Shown here piece by piece: positions 1 through 6,917 of a DNA stretch of 22,676 nucleotides; position 1 is the first letter of the stretch; each line of letters begins with the position of its first letter. The position numbers were made by a program, and so were the translations under genes. A model generated the notes under the pieces. That model worked only from the letters and a program-made list of their open reading frames with translations, searched no databases and had not been told where the DNA came from. The DNA is from Bacteroidota bacterium. Its GTDB lineage: Bacteria > Bacteroidota > Bacteroidia > Chitinophagales > Chitinophagaceae. Where the stretch lies: NCBI GenBank assembly GCA_947457085.1, contig CANGUS010000004.1:1-22676 (forward strand), read 5' to 3'.

Positions 1-1126
1 ATCCATATCCTGAAGAGTCGATATTTAATTTTAAGTTAGGTGTATTTATTTGATTTAAAATAGGCAACCAAGATGCCGAAGTATTTACCCCACTGATATA
101 TAGATTTCTATTTTTAGGACTTAATCCACCAATCATATCTATATTCAACATGCAATTAAATGAACTCAATGAGGTGTCATATTGTTTTACAAATGATTTG
201 GATCCAAGTAAATTTTGTTCTTTTCCAGAAAATGCTATAAAAAGATAATTGTATTTTGAAAATTCATCTTTGTCTAGTTCAGCTGCTAAAAACAATAAAC
301 TGGCTACTCCGCTGACACTATTCGCACCAGGGTATACTCCTCTATTTCCTACATGATCAAAATGACTACCAATTACAATTGTAAATTCCGCATTGTTATC
401 AAGGTAACCCATTACATTTTTTCCATCAGATTTAGCATCTTCATAACTAAATTTTGCTTCGAATTCAATCCAGTCTTTCTTTAAATTTGGTTTGATAAAA
501 TGATTATATGCATTGTAAGATATGAAAGCAACTGGAATTGGAATAGGACTAAATTTTCCTAAATTACTGGGAGATAAATCAATCATTGAATCTATATCAT
601 TTAAAAAAATGACCCCTGTTGCTTTTTGCATTACAGCCAGTTTGGCAAACTCATACATTGATTTTTGTGGATTAGTATTTTCAAATGTTTTCATTGCTTT
701 TAGTGAAACCAACCAAACATTTCCTTGCTCGTACACTTCTGGATAGGCAAAACCATTCATAGAATTGCCTAATCCATATTCCATGAAAAGTACTTCTGAA
801 TTTAGAATTAAATTTTTATCAAATAATTTAAAGTAAGCATTCTTAACTAATTGGGTCCTACTGATTGAGGAAAACGCTGATTGATAATTCCCTTTATAAG
901 GACTTAAACCAATTTGCTTAAATCGAGATTCTATGTAATTTGCTGCCAATTGTTCGCCATCACTTCCGGTTAATCGGCCTTCCATATTTTCGCTACACAA
1001 AGTGTCAATGTCTTTTTTAATAGAAGCCAAAACTGATTTTTCCCATTTATCACTGCCTCTTTTTGCTGCTGTAAAAAAGGGTAATAAGATGGCAATAATC
1101 AATAAACGGATATATCTTTTAATCAT
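1..1126 (-). CDS. Exported M28-family zinc aminopeptidase-like protein, partial (C-terminus beyond left edge), active site altered
   Basis: Reading the minus strand from ATG at 1126 gives 375 codons with no stop, so the C-terminus lies outside the window. The N-terminus is a hydrophobic signal peptide (about residues 1-20), implying export. A stretch near residues 165-175 (ATGVIFLND) resembles the PA-type insert common in this family. The M28 core follows: GSHFDH gives metal ligands H255 and D257, FSGKEQNLLGS holds the E303 ligand, and NIDMIGG holds D330. Spacings match family members such as Aeromonas aminopeptidase. However, the metal-bridging Asp of the usual GAxDNASG motif is Asn269 (GANSVSG), and the general-base Glu of the usual GEE motif is Lys302. 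Known M28 enzymes use two zincs and that Glu to cleave peptides, so this copy may be inactive or altered; that is inference. It is divergent from gcvT. Family assignment is confident; function is not. Confidence 0.85.
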   Translation of the reverse strand, partial: MIKRYIRLLIIAILLPFFTAAKRGSDKWEKSVLASIKKDIDTLCSENMEGRLTGSDGEQLAANYIESRFKQIGLSPYKGNYQSAFSSISRTQLVKNAYFKLFDKNLILNSEVLFMEYGLGNSMNGFAYPEVYEQGNVWLVSLKAMKTFENTNPQKSMYEFAKLAVMQKATGVIFLNDIDSMIDLSPSNLGKFSPIPIPVAFISYNAYNHFIKPNLKKDWIEFEAKFSYEDAKSDGKNVMGYLDNNAEFTIVIGSHFDHVGNRGVYPGANSVSGVASLLFLAAELDKDEFSKYNYLFIAFSGKEQNLLGSKSFVKQYDTSLSSFNCMLNIDMIGGLSPKNRNLYISGVNTSASWLPILNQINTPNLKLNIDSSGYG

Positions 1127-1159
1127 TTTTTTAATCTAATAAATAATAATTGGAACGCA

Positions 1160-1167
1160 CAAATATA
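1160..1167 (-). promoter_or_regulatory. Candidate -7 promoter element of the M28 gene
   Basis: On the minus strand this reads TATATTTG, a full match to the Bacteroidota TAnnTTTG element. It lies 33 bases upstream of the ATG at 1126. No TTG -33 box is seen at 19-21 bases, so support rests on the -7 element alone. Confidence 0.4.
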
Positions 1168-1219
1168 ATAGACGTCAACTACTTCCTAACGAAAATTAGA
1201 AATAAATAAGTAGATGTTT

Positions 1220-1227
1220 TACTTTTG
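1220..1227 (+). promoter_or_regulatory. Candidate -7 promoter element of gcvT; decides the start codon
   Basis: TACTTTTG matches TAnnTTTG and sits 16 bases before the ATG at 1244. It lies downstream of the alternative in-frame ATG at 1214, so transcription from it could only use the 1244 start. No clear -33 TTG is visible. Confidence 0.5.
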
Positions 1228-1243
1228 TGAAAATTTTAAGAAA

Positions 1244-2332
1244 ATGAAGAATACCCCTTTTACTTCTATTCACCAAGCACTGGGTGCAAAAATGGCTGAA
1301 TTCGCTGGTTATAATATGCCAATTTCATATACAGGAATTAATGATGAACATGCTGCAGTAAGAAATAGCATTGGCATTTTTGATGTGAGTCACATGGGTG
1401 AGTTTATTCTGAAGGGAGAGCATGCACTTGACTTAATTCAACGAATTACAAGTAACGACGCTTCTAAACTTAGCAATGGCAAAGCACAATATTCTTGCTT
1501 CCCAAATAATGAAGGAGGCATAGTAGATGATTTATTGGTGTATTGTGTAGAAGAGAATAAAGTTTATATGTTGGTTGTAAATGCTTCTAACATTGATAAA
1601 GATTGGAACTGGATTATGAAACACAATACAAACAATGTGGAAATGCACAATGTTTCAGATAAAACAGCTTTATTGGCAGTGCAAGGTCCTAATGCAGTGA
1701 AAGCAATGCAAAAATTGACGGATATGGATTTGATTAATTTAAAATATTACACATTTGTAAAAGGAACTTTTGCAGGTGTTGAAAATGTTTTAATTAGTGC
1801 AACTGGTTATACAGGGGCTGGTGGAGTAGAAATTTATTTTGAAGATCATGGTAATTGCGAAGAAGTATGGAATAAAATTATGGAAGCAGGTGCCGAGTTT
1901 AATATCAAACCAACAGGTTTAGCTTGTAGAGATACGCTTCGTTTAGAAATGGGATTTTGCCTATACGGAAATGATATAGATGATACCACAAGTCCTATGG
2001 AAGCTGGTTTAGGTTGGATTACAAAGTTTACCAAAGATTTTACCAATCGGTCTCATATTGAAGCTCAAAAAACAAATGGTGTTGAGCGTAAACTAGTAGG
2101 TTTCGAGATGATTGACAGAGGAATTCCACGCCATCATTATCATTTAAAAACAGCTGACGGAGCAGATCTAGGATATGTGACCAGTGGAACACAAAGTCCT
2201 AGTTTGAATAAAGCGATTGGTATGGGTTATGTAAAATCCTCACATGCAGCTATCGGATCAGAAATTTATGTAGAAGTAAGAGATAAATTATTAAAAGCAG
2301 TTGTCGTAAAACTGCCTTTTTATCAAGGATAA
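1244..2332 (+). CDS. gcvT: Glycine cleavage system aminomethyltransferase (T protein)
   Basis: A cytoplasmic enzyme of the glycine cleavage complex. It takes the aminomethyl group from the lipoyl H protein, passes the methylene to tetrahydrofolate and releases ammonia. The 362 residues match the usual family length. Visible hallmarks are the N-terminal folate-binding fold (FDVSHMGEF near 46-54), GGIVDDLLVY with D95/D96 where E. coli has its catalytic Asp, CRDTLRLEMGFCLYG, and the C-terminal MEAGLGWITKF and GYVTSGTQSPSLNKAIGMGYV stretches. An upstream in-frame ATG at 1214 would add ten residues (FYFCENFKK), but a -7 promoter element lies between the two ATGs and family members begin at MKNTPF, so 1244 is chosen. 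The gene stands alone and ends in a strong terminator; other glycine-cleavage genes are not in the window. Confidence 0.96.
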   Translation: MKNTPFTSIHQALGAKMAEFAGYNMPISYTGINDEHAAVRNSIGIFDVSHMGEFILKGEHALDLIQRITSNDASKLSNGKAQYSCFPNNEGGIVDDLLVYCVEENKVYMLVVNASNIDKDWNWIMKHNTNNVEMHNVSDKTALLAVQGPNAVKAMQKLTDMDLINLKYYTFVKGTFAGVENVLISATGYTGAGGVEIYFEDHGNCEEVWNKIMEAGAEFNIKPTGLACRDTLRLEMGFCLYGNDIDDTTSPMEAGLGWITKFTKDFTNRSHIEAQKTNGVERKLVGFEMIDRGIPRHHYHLKTADGADLGYVTSGTQSPSLNKAIGMGYVKSSHAAIGSEIYVEVRDKLLKAVVVKLPFYQG

Positions 2333-2350
2333 AAACACAATTAATTAATA

Positions 2351-2380
2351 AAAAAACCGACTTGAAAAAGTCGGTTTTTT
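2351..2380 (+). terminator. Intrinsic terminator of gcvT
   Basis: A perfect 13-bp inverted repeat (AAAAAACCGACTT / AAGTCGGTTTTTT) with a GAAA loop, followed by a further T, lies 18 bases after the gcvT stop. It would work best in the plus direction. Confidence 0.9.
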
Positions 2381-2471
2381 TGTCTAAAATTTACTTAGTA
2401 AAGATTATTTATTGTGCTATTTGGGTATTAATTAACATTGGTGGAATAATAAATTCTGAAAATGAATTTCA

Positions 2472-2479
2472 TATCTTTG
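2472..2479 (+). promoter_or_regulatory. Candidate -7 promoter element of the plsC-priA' unit
   Basis: TATCTTTG is a full TAnnTTTG match placed after the gcvT terminator and 59 bases before the plsC start. A TTG -33 box at the usual spacing is not seen. It implies a leader of about 50 bases containing the inverted repeat at 2503-2525. Confidence 0.4.
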
Positions 2480-2502
2480 ATAAATGAAAACGTTTTATGG
2501 CA

Positions 2503-2525
2503 CGAGTGATTATTAATTTCACTCG
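2503..2525. repeat. Inverted repeat in the plsC leader
   Basis: CGAGTGA and TCACTCG form a perfect 7-bp stem around a 9-base AT loop, ending 13 bases before the TTG start of plsC. It could be an RNA hairpin or a protein site; the sequence does not decide. Confidence 0.4.
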
Positions 2526-2538
2526 AAAATTATTTTAG

Positions 2539-3339
2539 TTGAAAAACATACTTTACATACCCTATTTTATTTATTTAGTATTCCTCTTAATTGTATGCAT
2601 ACTATTTGCATTTCCCTTTGCATTATTATTGTCTATAATGCCCAAAAAAGTAAAAGATTATGCCATGTTTTTTATTTTAAAATTCATCAGCAATGCTTGG
2701 TTTATTTTAGGAGGCATGTGGCCTAAAAATTATCATAGAAATAAAATTGATTTTTCTAAAAGTTATTTAATTGCCCCTAATCATCAATCATTTTTAGATG
2801 CCGGTGTTATTTATACTGCAGTTCCGAAATTATTTAAATCTTTAGGAAAAAAAGAAATTGAAAAAACTCCCATATATGGAATCATTTATAAAATGGTAGT
2901 GATTACAGTAGATAGAAGTTCGGTTTCCGCTAAGGCAAACAGTTTCAGACGAATGAAAAAAGAAATGGAAGAAGGCTTGTCGATTGTGTTATTTCCTGAA
3001 GGAACTTTTGCCAATCATCCACAAAATGAATTGATGCCGTTTGAAAATGGAAGTTTTGTTTTAGCACACATGCAACAAGTAGATATTTTACCCGTTTTAT
3101 TTTTAAATACAGTGAAAAGAATGCATCCTTCGAAGTTACACATAGTAACCCCTGGTTGGAACAGAGCTGTTTTTTTGCCTCCCATTTCAACTAAAGAAAT
3201 TGAGAAAGCCGATTTAGAGTTGTTGAAAAATTATTGTCAACAATACATGCAAACTTGTCTTGATTTTTGTCGCAAAAATAATCCAACATACGTTTGGGAT
3301 TTTGCTGTAACTTGGCTTCAAAATAATGAATTAAAATAA
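2539..3339 (+). CDS. plsC: 1-acyl-sn-glycerol-3-phosphate acyltransferase (PlsC/LPLAT family)
   Basis: A membrane-bound acyltransferase that converts lysophosphatidic acid to phosphatidic acid in phospholipid synthesis. The N-terminus has a long hydrophobic segment (about residues 5-33). The family's catalytic HX4D motif is NHQSFLD (H82, D87) and the acceptor-binding motif is FPEGTFA (E154, G155, T156), at normal spacing. At 266 residues it is of normal length. An in-frame TAG directly precedes the TTG at 2539 and the next in-frame ATG is residue 34, inside the hydrophobic segment, so a TTG start is the best choice. Its TAA shares one base with the ATG of the priA fragment, indicating co-transcription and translational coupling. 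Acyl donor and acceptor cannot be told from sequence, so another lysophospholipid acyltransferase activity is possible. Confidence 0.9.
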   Translation: MKNILYIPYFIYLVFLLIVCILFAFPFALLLSIMPKKVKDYAMFFILKFISNAWFILGGMWPKNYHRNKIDFSKSYLIAPNHQSFLDAGVIYTAVPKLFKSLGKKEIEKTPIYGIIYKMVVITVDRSSVSAKANSFRRMKKEMEEGLSIVLFPEGTFANHPQNELMPFENGSFVLAHMQQVDILPVLFLNTVKRMHPSKLHIVTPGWNRAVFLPPISTKEIEKADLELLKNYCQQYMQTCLDFCRKNNPTYVWDFAVTWLQNNELK

Positions 3340-3782
3340 TGCTATTTGCAGATGTGATATTACCCTTAGCTGTTGAACGAAATTATACGTTTGGAGTGCC
3401 TGTGCAAATGCAAGATAAAATAAAAATAGGCTGTCGAGTAGAAGTTCAATTTGGTAAGCGAAAAGTGTACAGTGGCATAGTAAAAAAATTACATGCAAAT
3501 AAGCCAGCTGTCTATGAAGTAAAACCTATTCGAACTTTACTTGACGAAGAACCAATCGCTACCGAGCAGCAATTAAAATTATGGGAATGGATGGCTTCCT
3601 ATTATGCATGCACCGAAGGCGAAGTAATGAATGCAGCTTTGCCATCTCATTTAAAATTAGTGAGTGAAACGTATGTAGTTCTTAATCCTGATATTGATAT
3701 CAATACAGTGGATGTGACGGATGATGAATATTTAGTTTTACAAGCTTTGGAAATCAGACAGCAACAAAAAGAGGACGAATAG
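3339..3782 (+). pseudogene. priA: Truncated primosomal protein N' (PriA): N-terminal DNA-binding domain only
   Basis: Full-length PriA is about 730-830 residues and restarts collapsed replication forks with a 3'-end-binding domain, a superfamily 2 helicase core and zinc-binding cysteines. This reading frame has only 147 residues. It starts in classic PriA style (MLFADVILPLAV) and covers the 3'BD region (KIGCRVEVQFGKRKVYSGIV, then LWEWMASYYACTEGEVMNAALP), then stops at TAG. No Walker A, DEAH-type box or zinc cysteines are present. The 47 bases before the convergent polA stop cannot encode the rest; in frame they give only IFTLFD after the TAG, then another stop. The start overlaps the plsC stop, so it is probably still transcribed and translated. 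A deletion that removed the helicase is the simplest reading. A functional short protein or an assembly error are alternatives. Confidence 0.75.
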
Positions 3783-3829
3783 ATATTTACCCTTTTTGAT
3801 TAATAATTAATTTAAAAGAGTCCGTCTAA

Positions 3830-6676
3830 CTAGTGAGCTACTAACCAATTTTCACCGATACCCACTTCTGCAACTATTGGTACATCATTAGGTAGAACCA
3901 TTGCATGTTGCATACAATTTAAAATGAGTGTTTTCATGTCATCAACTTCTTCTTTGAGTACATCAAATACCAATTCATCATGCACTTGAAGTACCATTTT
4001 ACTTTTTAATTTTGAATCCTTCAATTTTGATTGAATCGCAATCATAGCCAACTTGATCATGTCTGCAGCACTTCCTTGAATTGGGCTATTAATGGCATTT
4101 CGTTCTGCAAATGCTCTTACCGTAAAATTTTGAGAATTGATATCTCTTAACCAACGCTTGCGACCCATCAAGGTTTGCACAAATCCATGTTCACGAGCAA
4201 AATTAATAGTTTCATCCATGTATTTTTGTATGCCTGAGAATTCTTTTTTGTAATTATCAATTATCTCTTTGGCTTCTGTTCGACTGATCGATAAATTTTC
4301 GGCTAAGCCAAATGCCCCTTGACCATATATAATTCCAAAATTGACACTTTTTGCTTTGTAACGTTGTTCTTTCGTCACTTCGCTTTCTTCAATGCCATAT
4401 ACTTTTGCAGCAGTAGCTGTATGAATGTCTTTATGTTTTCTAAAAGCTTCACACATCGCTTCATCCCCACTCATGGCAGCCACTACCCGCAGTTCTATTT
4501 GCGAATAATCTGCACTCATTAAAATGTGCTTATCGTCTCTAGGAATAAATGCTTTTCTAATTTCTCTACCTTGTTCTGTACGAATAGGAATATTTTGTAA
4601 ATTAGGATTGATACTACTTAAGCGCCCTGTAACTGCAATCGTTTGACCATAAGTAGTATGTACTCTACTCGTTTTAGGATTAATTAATTCGGGCAAAGTA
4701 TCAACATAGGTATTTTTTAATTTAGTATATTCTCGAAAGGTTAAAATATCATCACAAATTTTATGTTCATGGGCCAATTTTGCCAACACTTCTTCTCCTG
4801 TTGCGTATTGACCTGTTTTTGTTTTTTTTGCTTTAGGATCCAATAATAATTTTTCAAAAAGCACTTCACCTAATTGTTTTGGCGATGCCAAATTAAATCG
4901 CACACCAGCTTGTTTATAAACTGATTCTTCAGCTTCTTTGGCTAATTTTTCTAAAACCACACTGTAGTTTTTCAAAAAATCGGTATCAATTTTTATTCCT
5001 TCAAACTCCATATCCAATAATACTTTTATCAGTGGAGTGTCTACTTCATTAAAAACTTTTTCTACGTCTTTTTCTTTAAGTAAGGGTGCAAATTTTTCTT
5101 TCAACTGAAGCGTAATGTCAGCATCTTCACTTGCATATTCTTTTATTTTTTCAATTTCCACATCCCGCATAGTGCCTTGTCCTTTGCCTTTCTTTCCTAT
5201 TAACTCTTCAATAGAAACTGGTTTATATTGTAAATAGTGTTCACTCAACAAATCCATGCTGCGTTTACCTTCTGGCTCAAAACAATAATGTGCCAACATC
5301 GTATCAAATAATTTTCCTTTGATTTCTATCTCGTAATTTTTTAAAACAAGTAAATCAAATTTTATATTTTGACCTATCCATAAAATATTTTCATTTTCAA
5401 ATAAAATATTAAATCGACTTAAAATTGAAAGCGTTTCATTTTTGTCACTTGGCAAAGGAATATAATATCCTTCATGTTCTTTAATTGAAAAACTCATCCC
5501 AACTAATTCGCAAGCGTTGGCATCTATTCCTGTTGTTTCAGTATCAAAACAGATTTCAGGTTTGGTCTTTAGGTGTTCAGACAATTTTGTAATCAATTCC
5601 AATTGCTCATTTGGATCATCAACCAATTGATAAACATGCTCTACATCGTTTATAGTTTTGTAGTTTACAAAATCTTGTGCAAATAAATCTTGCTGAACAA
5701 GATCTGATTTTTGATTGCCTGCTTTCTGTTCAACCTCTTTTCCAAATAAATCATATTGTTTATCTTGAGAACTTGAATTTTCATTTTTTGATTTTTCAAC
5801 AAAGTCTTGTCCTAAAATTCGTTTACCAATGGTTTTAAATTCTAAATCATTAAATATTTCTGCCAATTCCTCTTTGTTCCATTCGCTTAATGAAAAATCT
5901 TCTTCATGAAATTCGCAAGGAACATTTAATATAATAGTGGCCAATTTTTTACTCATCAGGGCATCTGCTTTTCCTGCTCTTACTTTTTCACCTATAGCCC
6001 CTTTTATTTTATCTGCATTTTCTAAAACACCTTCTAATGTTCCATATTCTTTTAAGAACTTTACAGCTGTTTTTTCTCCTACCCCTTTAATACCAGGAAT
6101 ATTATCAACAGCATCGCCCATCATTCCTAAAATATCAATTACTTGGTCTACTCGTTCAATATCCCATTTTTCTAATATTTCTTTTACGCCTAAAACTTCT
6201 GCTTTGCTGAAGCCGGAAGCGGGTTTATACATAAATACTTTATCATTTACCAATTGTCCATAATCTTTATCGGGTGTTACCATATATACATCGTAACCAG
6301 CTTTAGAGGCTTGCACACTCAATGTGCCAATAATATCATCTGCTTCATAGCCCGGCACTTCAATAATTGGGATGTTAAAAGCTTTCAACATTCTTTTAAT
6401 ATCAGGAACGGCTGTTAAAATATCCTCTGGTGTTTCTTGTCTGTTTGCTTTGTATGCGGCAAAATCATCATGGCGCTCTGTTTTATCTTTTGTATCAAAA
6501 CATACAGCTAAATGTGTTGCTTTTTGATTATTGATTAAATCCATCAATGCATTTAAAAAACCAAATTGAGCATTGGTATTTTTTCCAGTACTAGTCACTC
6601 TTGGGCTTCGAGCTAGAGCATAATAAGCACGAAAAATCAAAGCAAATGCATCCAGTAAAAATAATTTTTTGTCCAT
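3830..6676 (-). CDS. polA: DNA polymerase I with 5' nuclease, 3'-5' proofreading and polymerase domains
   Basis: This repair and Okazaki-fragment polymerase has 948 residues from the chosen ATG. The N-terminal 5' nuclease (FEN-like) domain covers roughly residues 1-290 (KKLFLLDAFALIFRAYYA, GDAVDNIPGIKGVGEKTA). The proofreading exonuclease keeps its metal ligands: DTETTG (D378, E380), NIKFD, and YASED (Y514, D518). Polymerase motifs are DYSQIELR (motif A, D723), KSVNFGIIYG (motif B) and QVHDELVFD (motif C, D900). The exonuclease therefore looks active, unlike in some family members such as Taq. An upstream in-frame ATG at 6736 would add 20 hydrophobic residues not typical of PolA, so the MDKKLFLLDAF start at 6676 is preferred. 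The gene is convergent with the priA fragment, with no terminator hairpin between them. Confidence 0.97.
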   Translation of the reverse strand: MDKKLFLLDAFALIFRAYYALARSPRVTSTGKNTNAQFGFLNALMDLINNQKATHLAVCFDTKDKTERHDDFAAYKANRQETPEDILTAVPDIKRMLKAFNIPIIEVPGYEADDIIGTLSVQASKAGYDVYMVTPDKDYGQLVNDKVFMYKPASGFSKAEVLGVKEILEKWDIERVDQVIDILGMMGDAVDNIPGIKGVGEKTAVKFLKEYGTLEGVLENADKIKGAIGEKVRAGKADALMSKKLATIILNVPCEFHEEDFSLSEWNKEELAEIFNDLEFKTIGKRILGQDFVEKSKNENSSSQDKQYDLFGKEVEQKAGNQKSDLVQQDLFAQDFVNYKTINDVEHVYQLVDDPNEQLELITKLSEHLKTKPEICFDTETTGIDANACELVGMSFSIKEHEGYYIPLPSDKNETLSILSRFNILFENENILWIGQNIKFDLLVLKNYEIEIKGKLFDTMLAHYCFEPEGKRSMDLLSEHYLQYKPVSIEELIGKKGKGQGTMRDVEIEKIKEYASEDADITLQLKEKFAPLLKEKDVEKVFNEVDTPLIKVLLDMEFEGIKIDTDFLKNYSVVLEKLAKEAEESVYKQAGVRFNLASPKQLGEVLFEKLLLDPKAKKTKTGQYATGEEVLAKLAHEHKICDDILTFREYTKLKNTYVDTLPELINPKTSRVHTTYGQTIAVTGRLSSINPNLQNIPIRTEQGREIRKAFIPRDDKHILMSADYSQIELRVVAAMSGDEAMCEAFRKHKDIHTATAAKVYGIEESEVTKEQRYKAKSVNFGIIYGQGAFGLAENLSISRTEAKEIIDNYKKEFSGIQKYMDETINFAREHGFVQTLMGRKRWLRDINSQNFTVRAFAERNAINSPIQGSAADMIKLAMIAIQSKLKDSKLKSKMVLQVHDELVFDVLKEEVDDMKTLILNCMQHAMVLPNDVPIVAEVGIGENWLVAH

Positions 6677-6680
6677 TTTG

Positions 6681-6711
6681 TGAAAGTAAGACAAAAAAGA
6701 GATTGTGACAA
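6681..6711 (-). promoter_or_regulatory. Weak candidate polA promoter with overlapping small palindrome
   Basis: On the minus strand TTG (6711-6709), 20 bases, then TACTTTCA (6688-6681) resembles the TTG-19/21-TAnnTTTG pattern with two mismatches at the end of the -7 box. A palindrome, ATTGTGACAAT (6702-6712), overlaps the TTG. The ATG follows only four bases after the -7 box, which would imply a leaderless or near-leaderless mRNA. Confidence 0.25.
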
Positions 6712-6846
6712 TTTGAAAGAATAAAAAGCAGTGCAATTACCTACTCAATTAGCATGAAAAGGAGCTCAGGCATTGTATCTTTTAGCATAGATTCCATAAA
6801 AAATATTTCTTTTTCCACAATACTTTTTATTCAAAGTGCATTTAAT

Positions 6847-6854
6847 TATATTTG
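6847..6854 (+). promoter_or_regulatory. Candidate -7 promoter element of carB; decides the start
   Basis: TATATTTG matches TAnnTTTG fully. It lies inside the longest possible reading frame (ATG at 6836), which argues against that ATG and for a start at 6896 or 6917. No TTG at -33 spacing is visible. Confidence 0.5.
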
Positions 6855-6888
6855 CAGTTCTACAACAAAAAGTTCGTCATTATTTCAC

Positions 6889-6917
6889 TCCCGTTATGCA
6901 ACGGGATAAAAAAAAAA
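6889..6917 (+). promoter_or_regulatory. GC-rich hairpin plus A-tract in the carB leader
   Basis: TCCCGTT and AACGGGA form a perfect 7-bp stem with a 4-base loop, ATGC (6889-6906). The loop contains an in-frame ATG (6896), and a run of ten As (6908-6917) leads into the next ATG at 6917. The hairpin is GC-rich for this DNA and could affect start choice or expression; this is inference. Confidence 0.45.

Noticed and set aside
522..746. Plus-strand open frame inside the M28 gene
   Set aside because: The opposite strand encodes a continuous M28-like protein with motifs here; the plus frame is a by-product.
3783..3829. Possible remaining PriA coding sequence after the TAG
   Set aside because: In frame it gives only IFTLFD before another stop, too short to show PriA homology; too few bases remain for any helicase motif.
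4319..4522. Plus-strand open frame inside polA
   Set aside because: It lies fully within polA on the other strand and has no protein-like motif or promoter; it is a shadow of the real gene.
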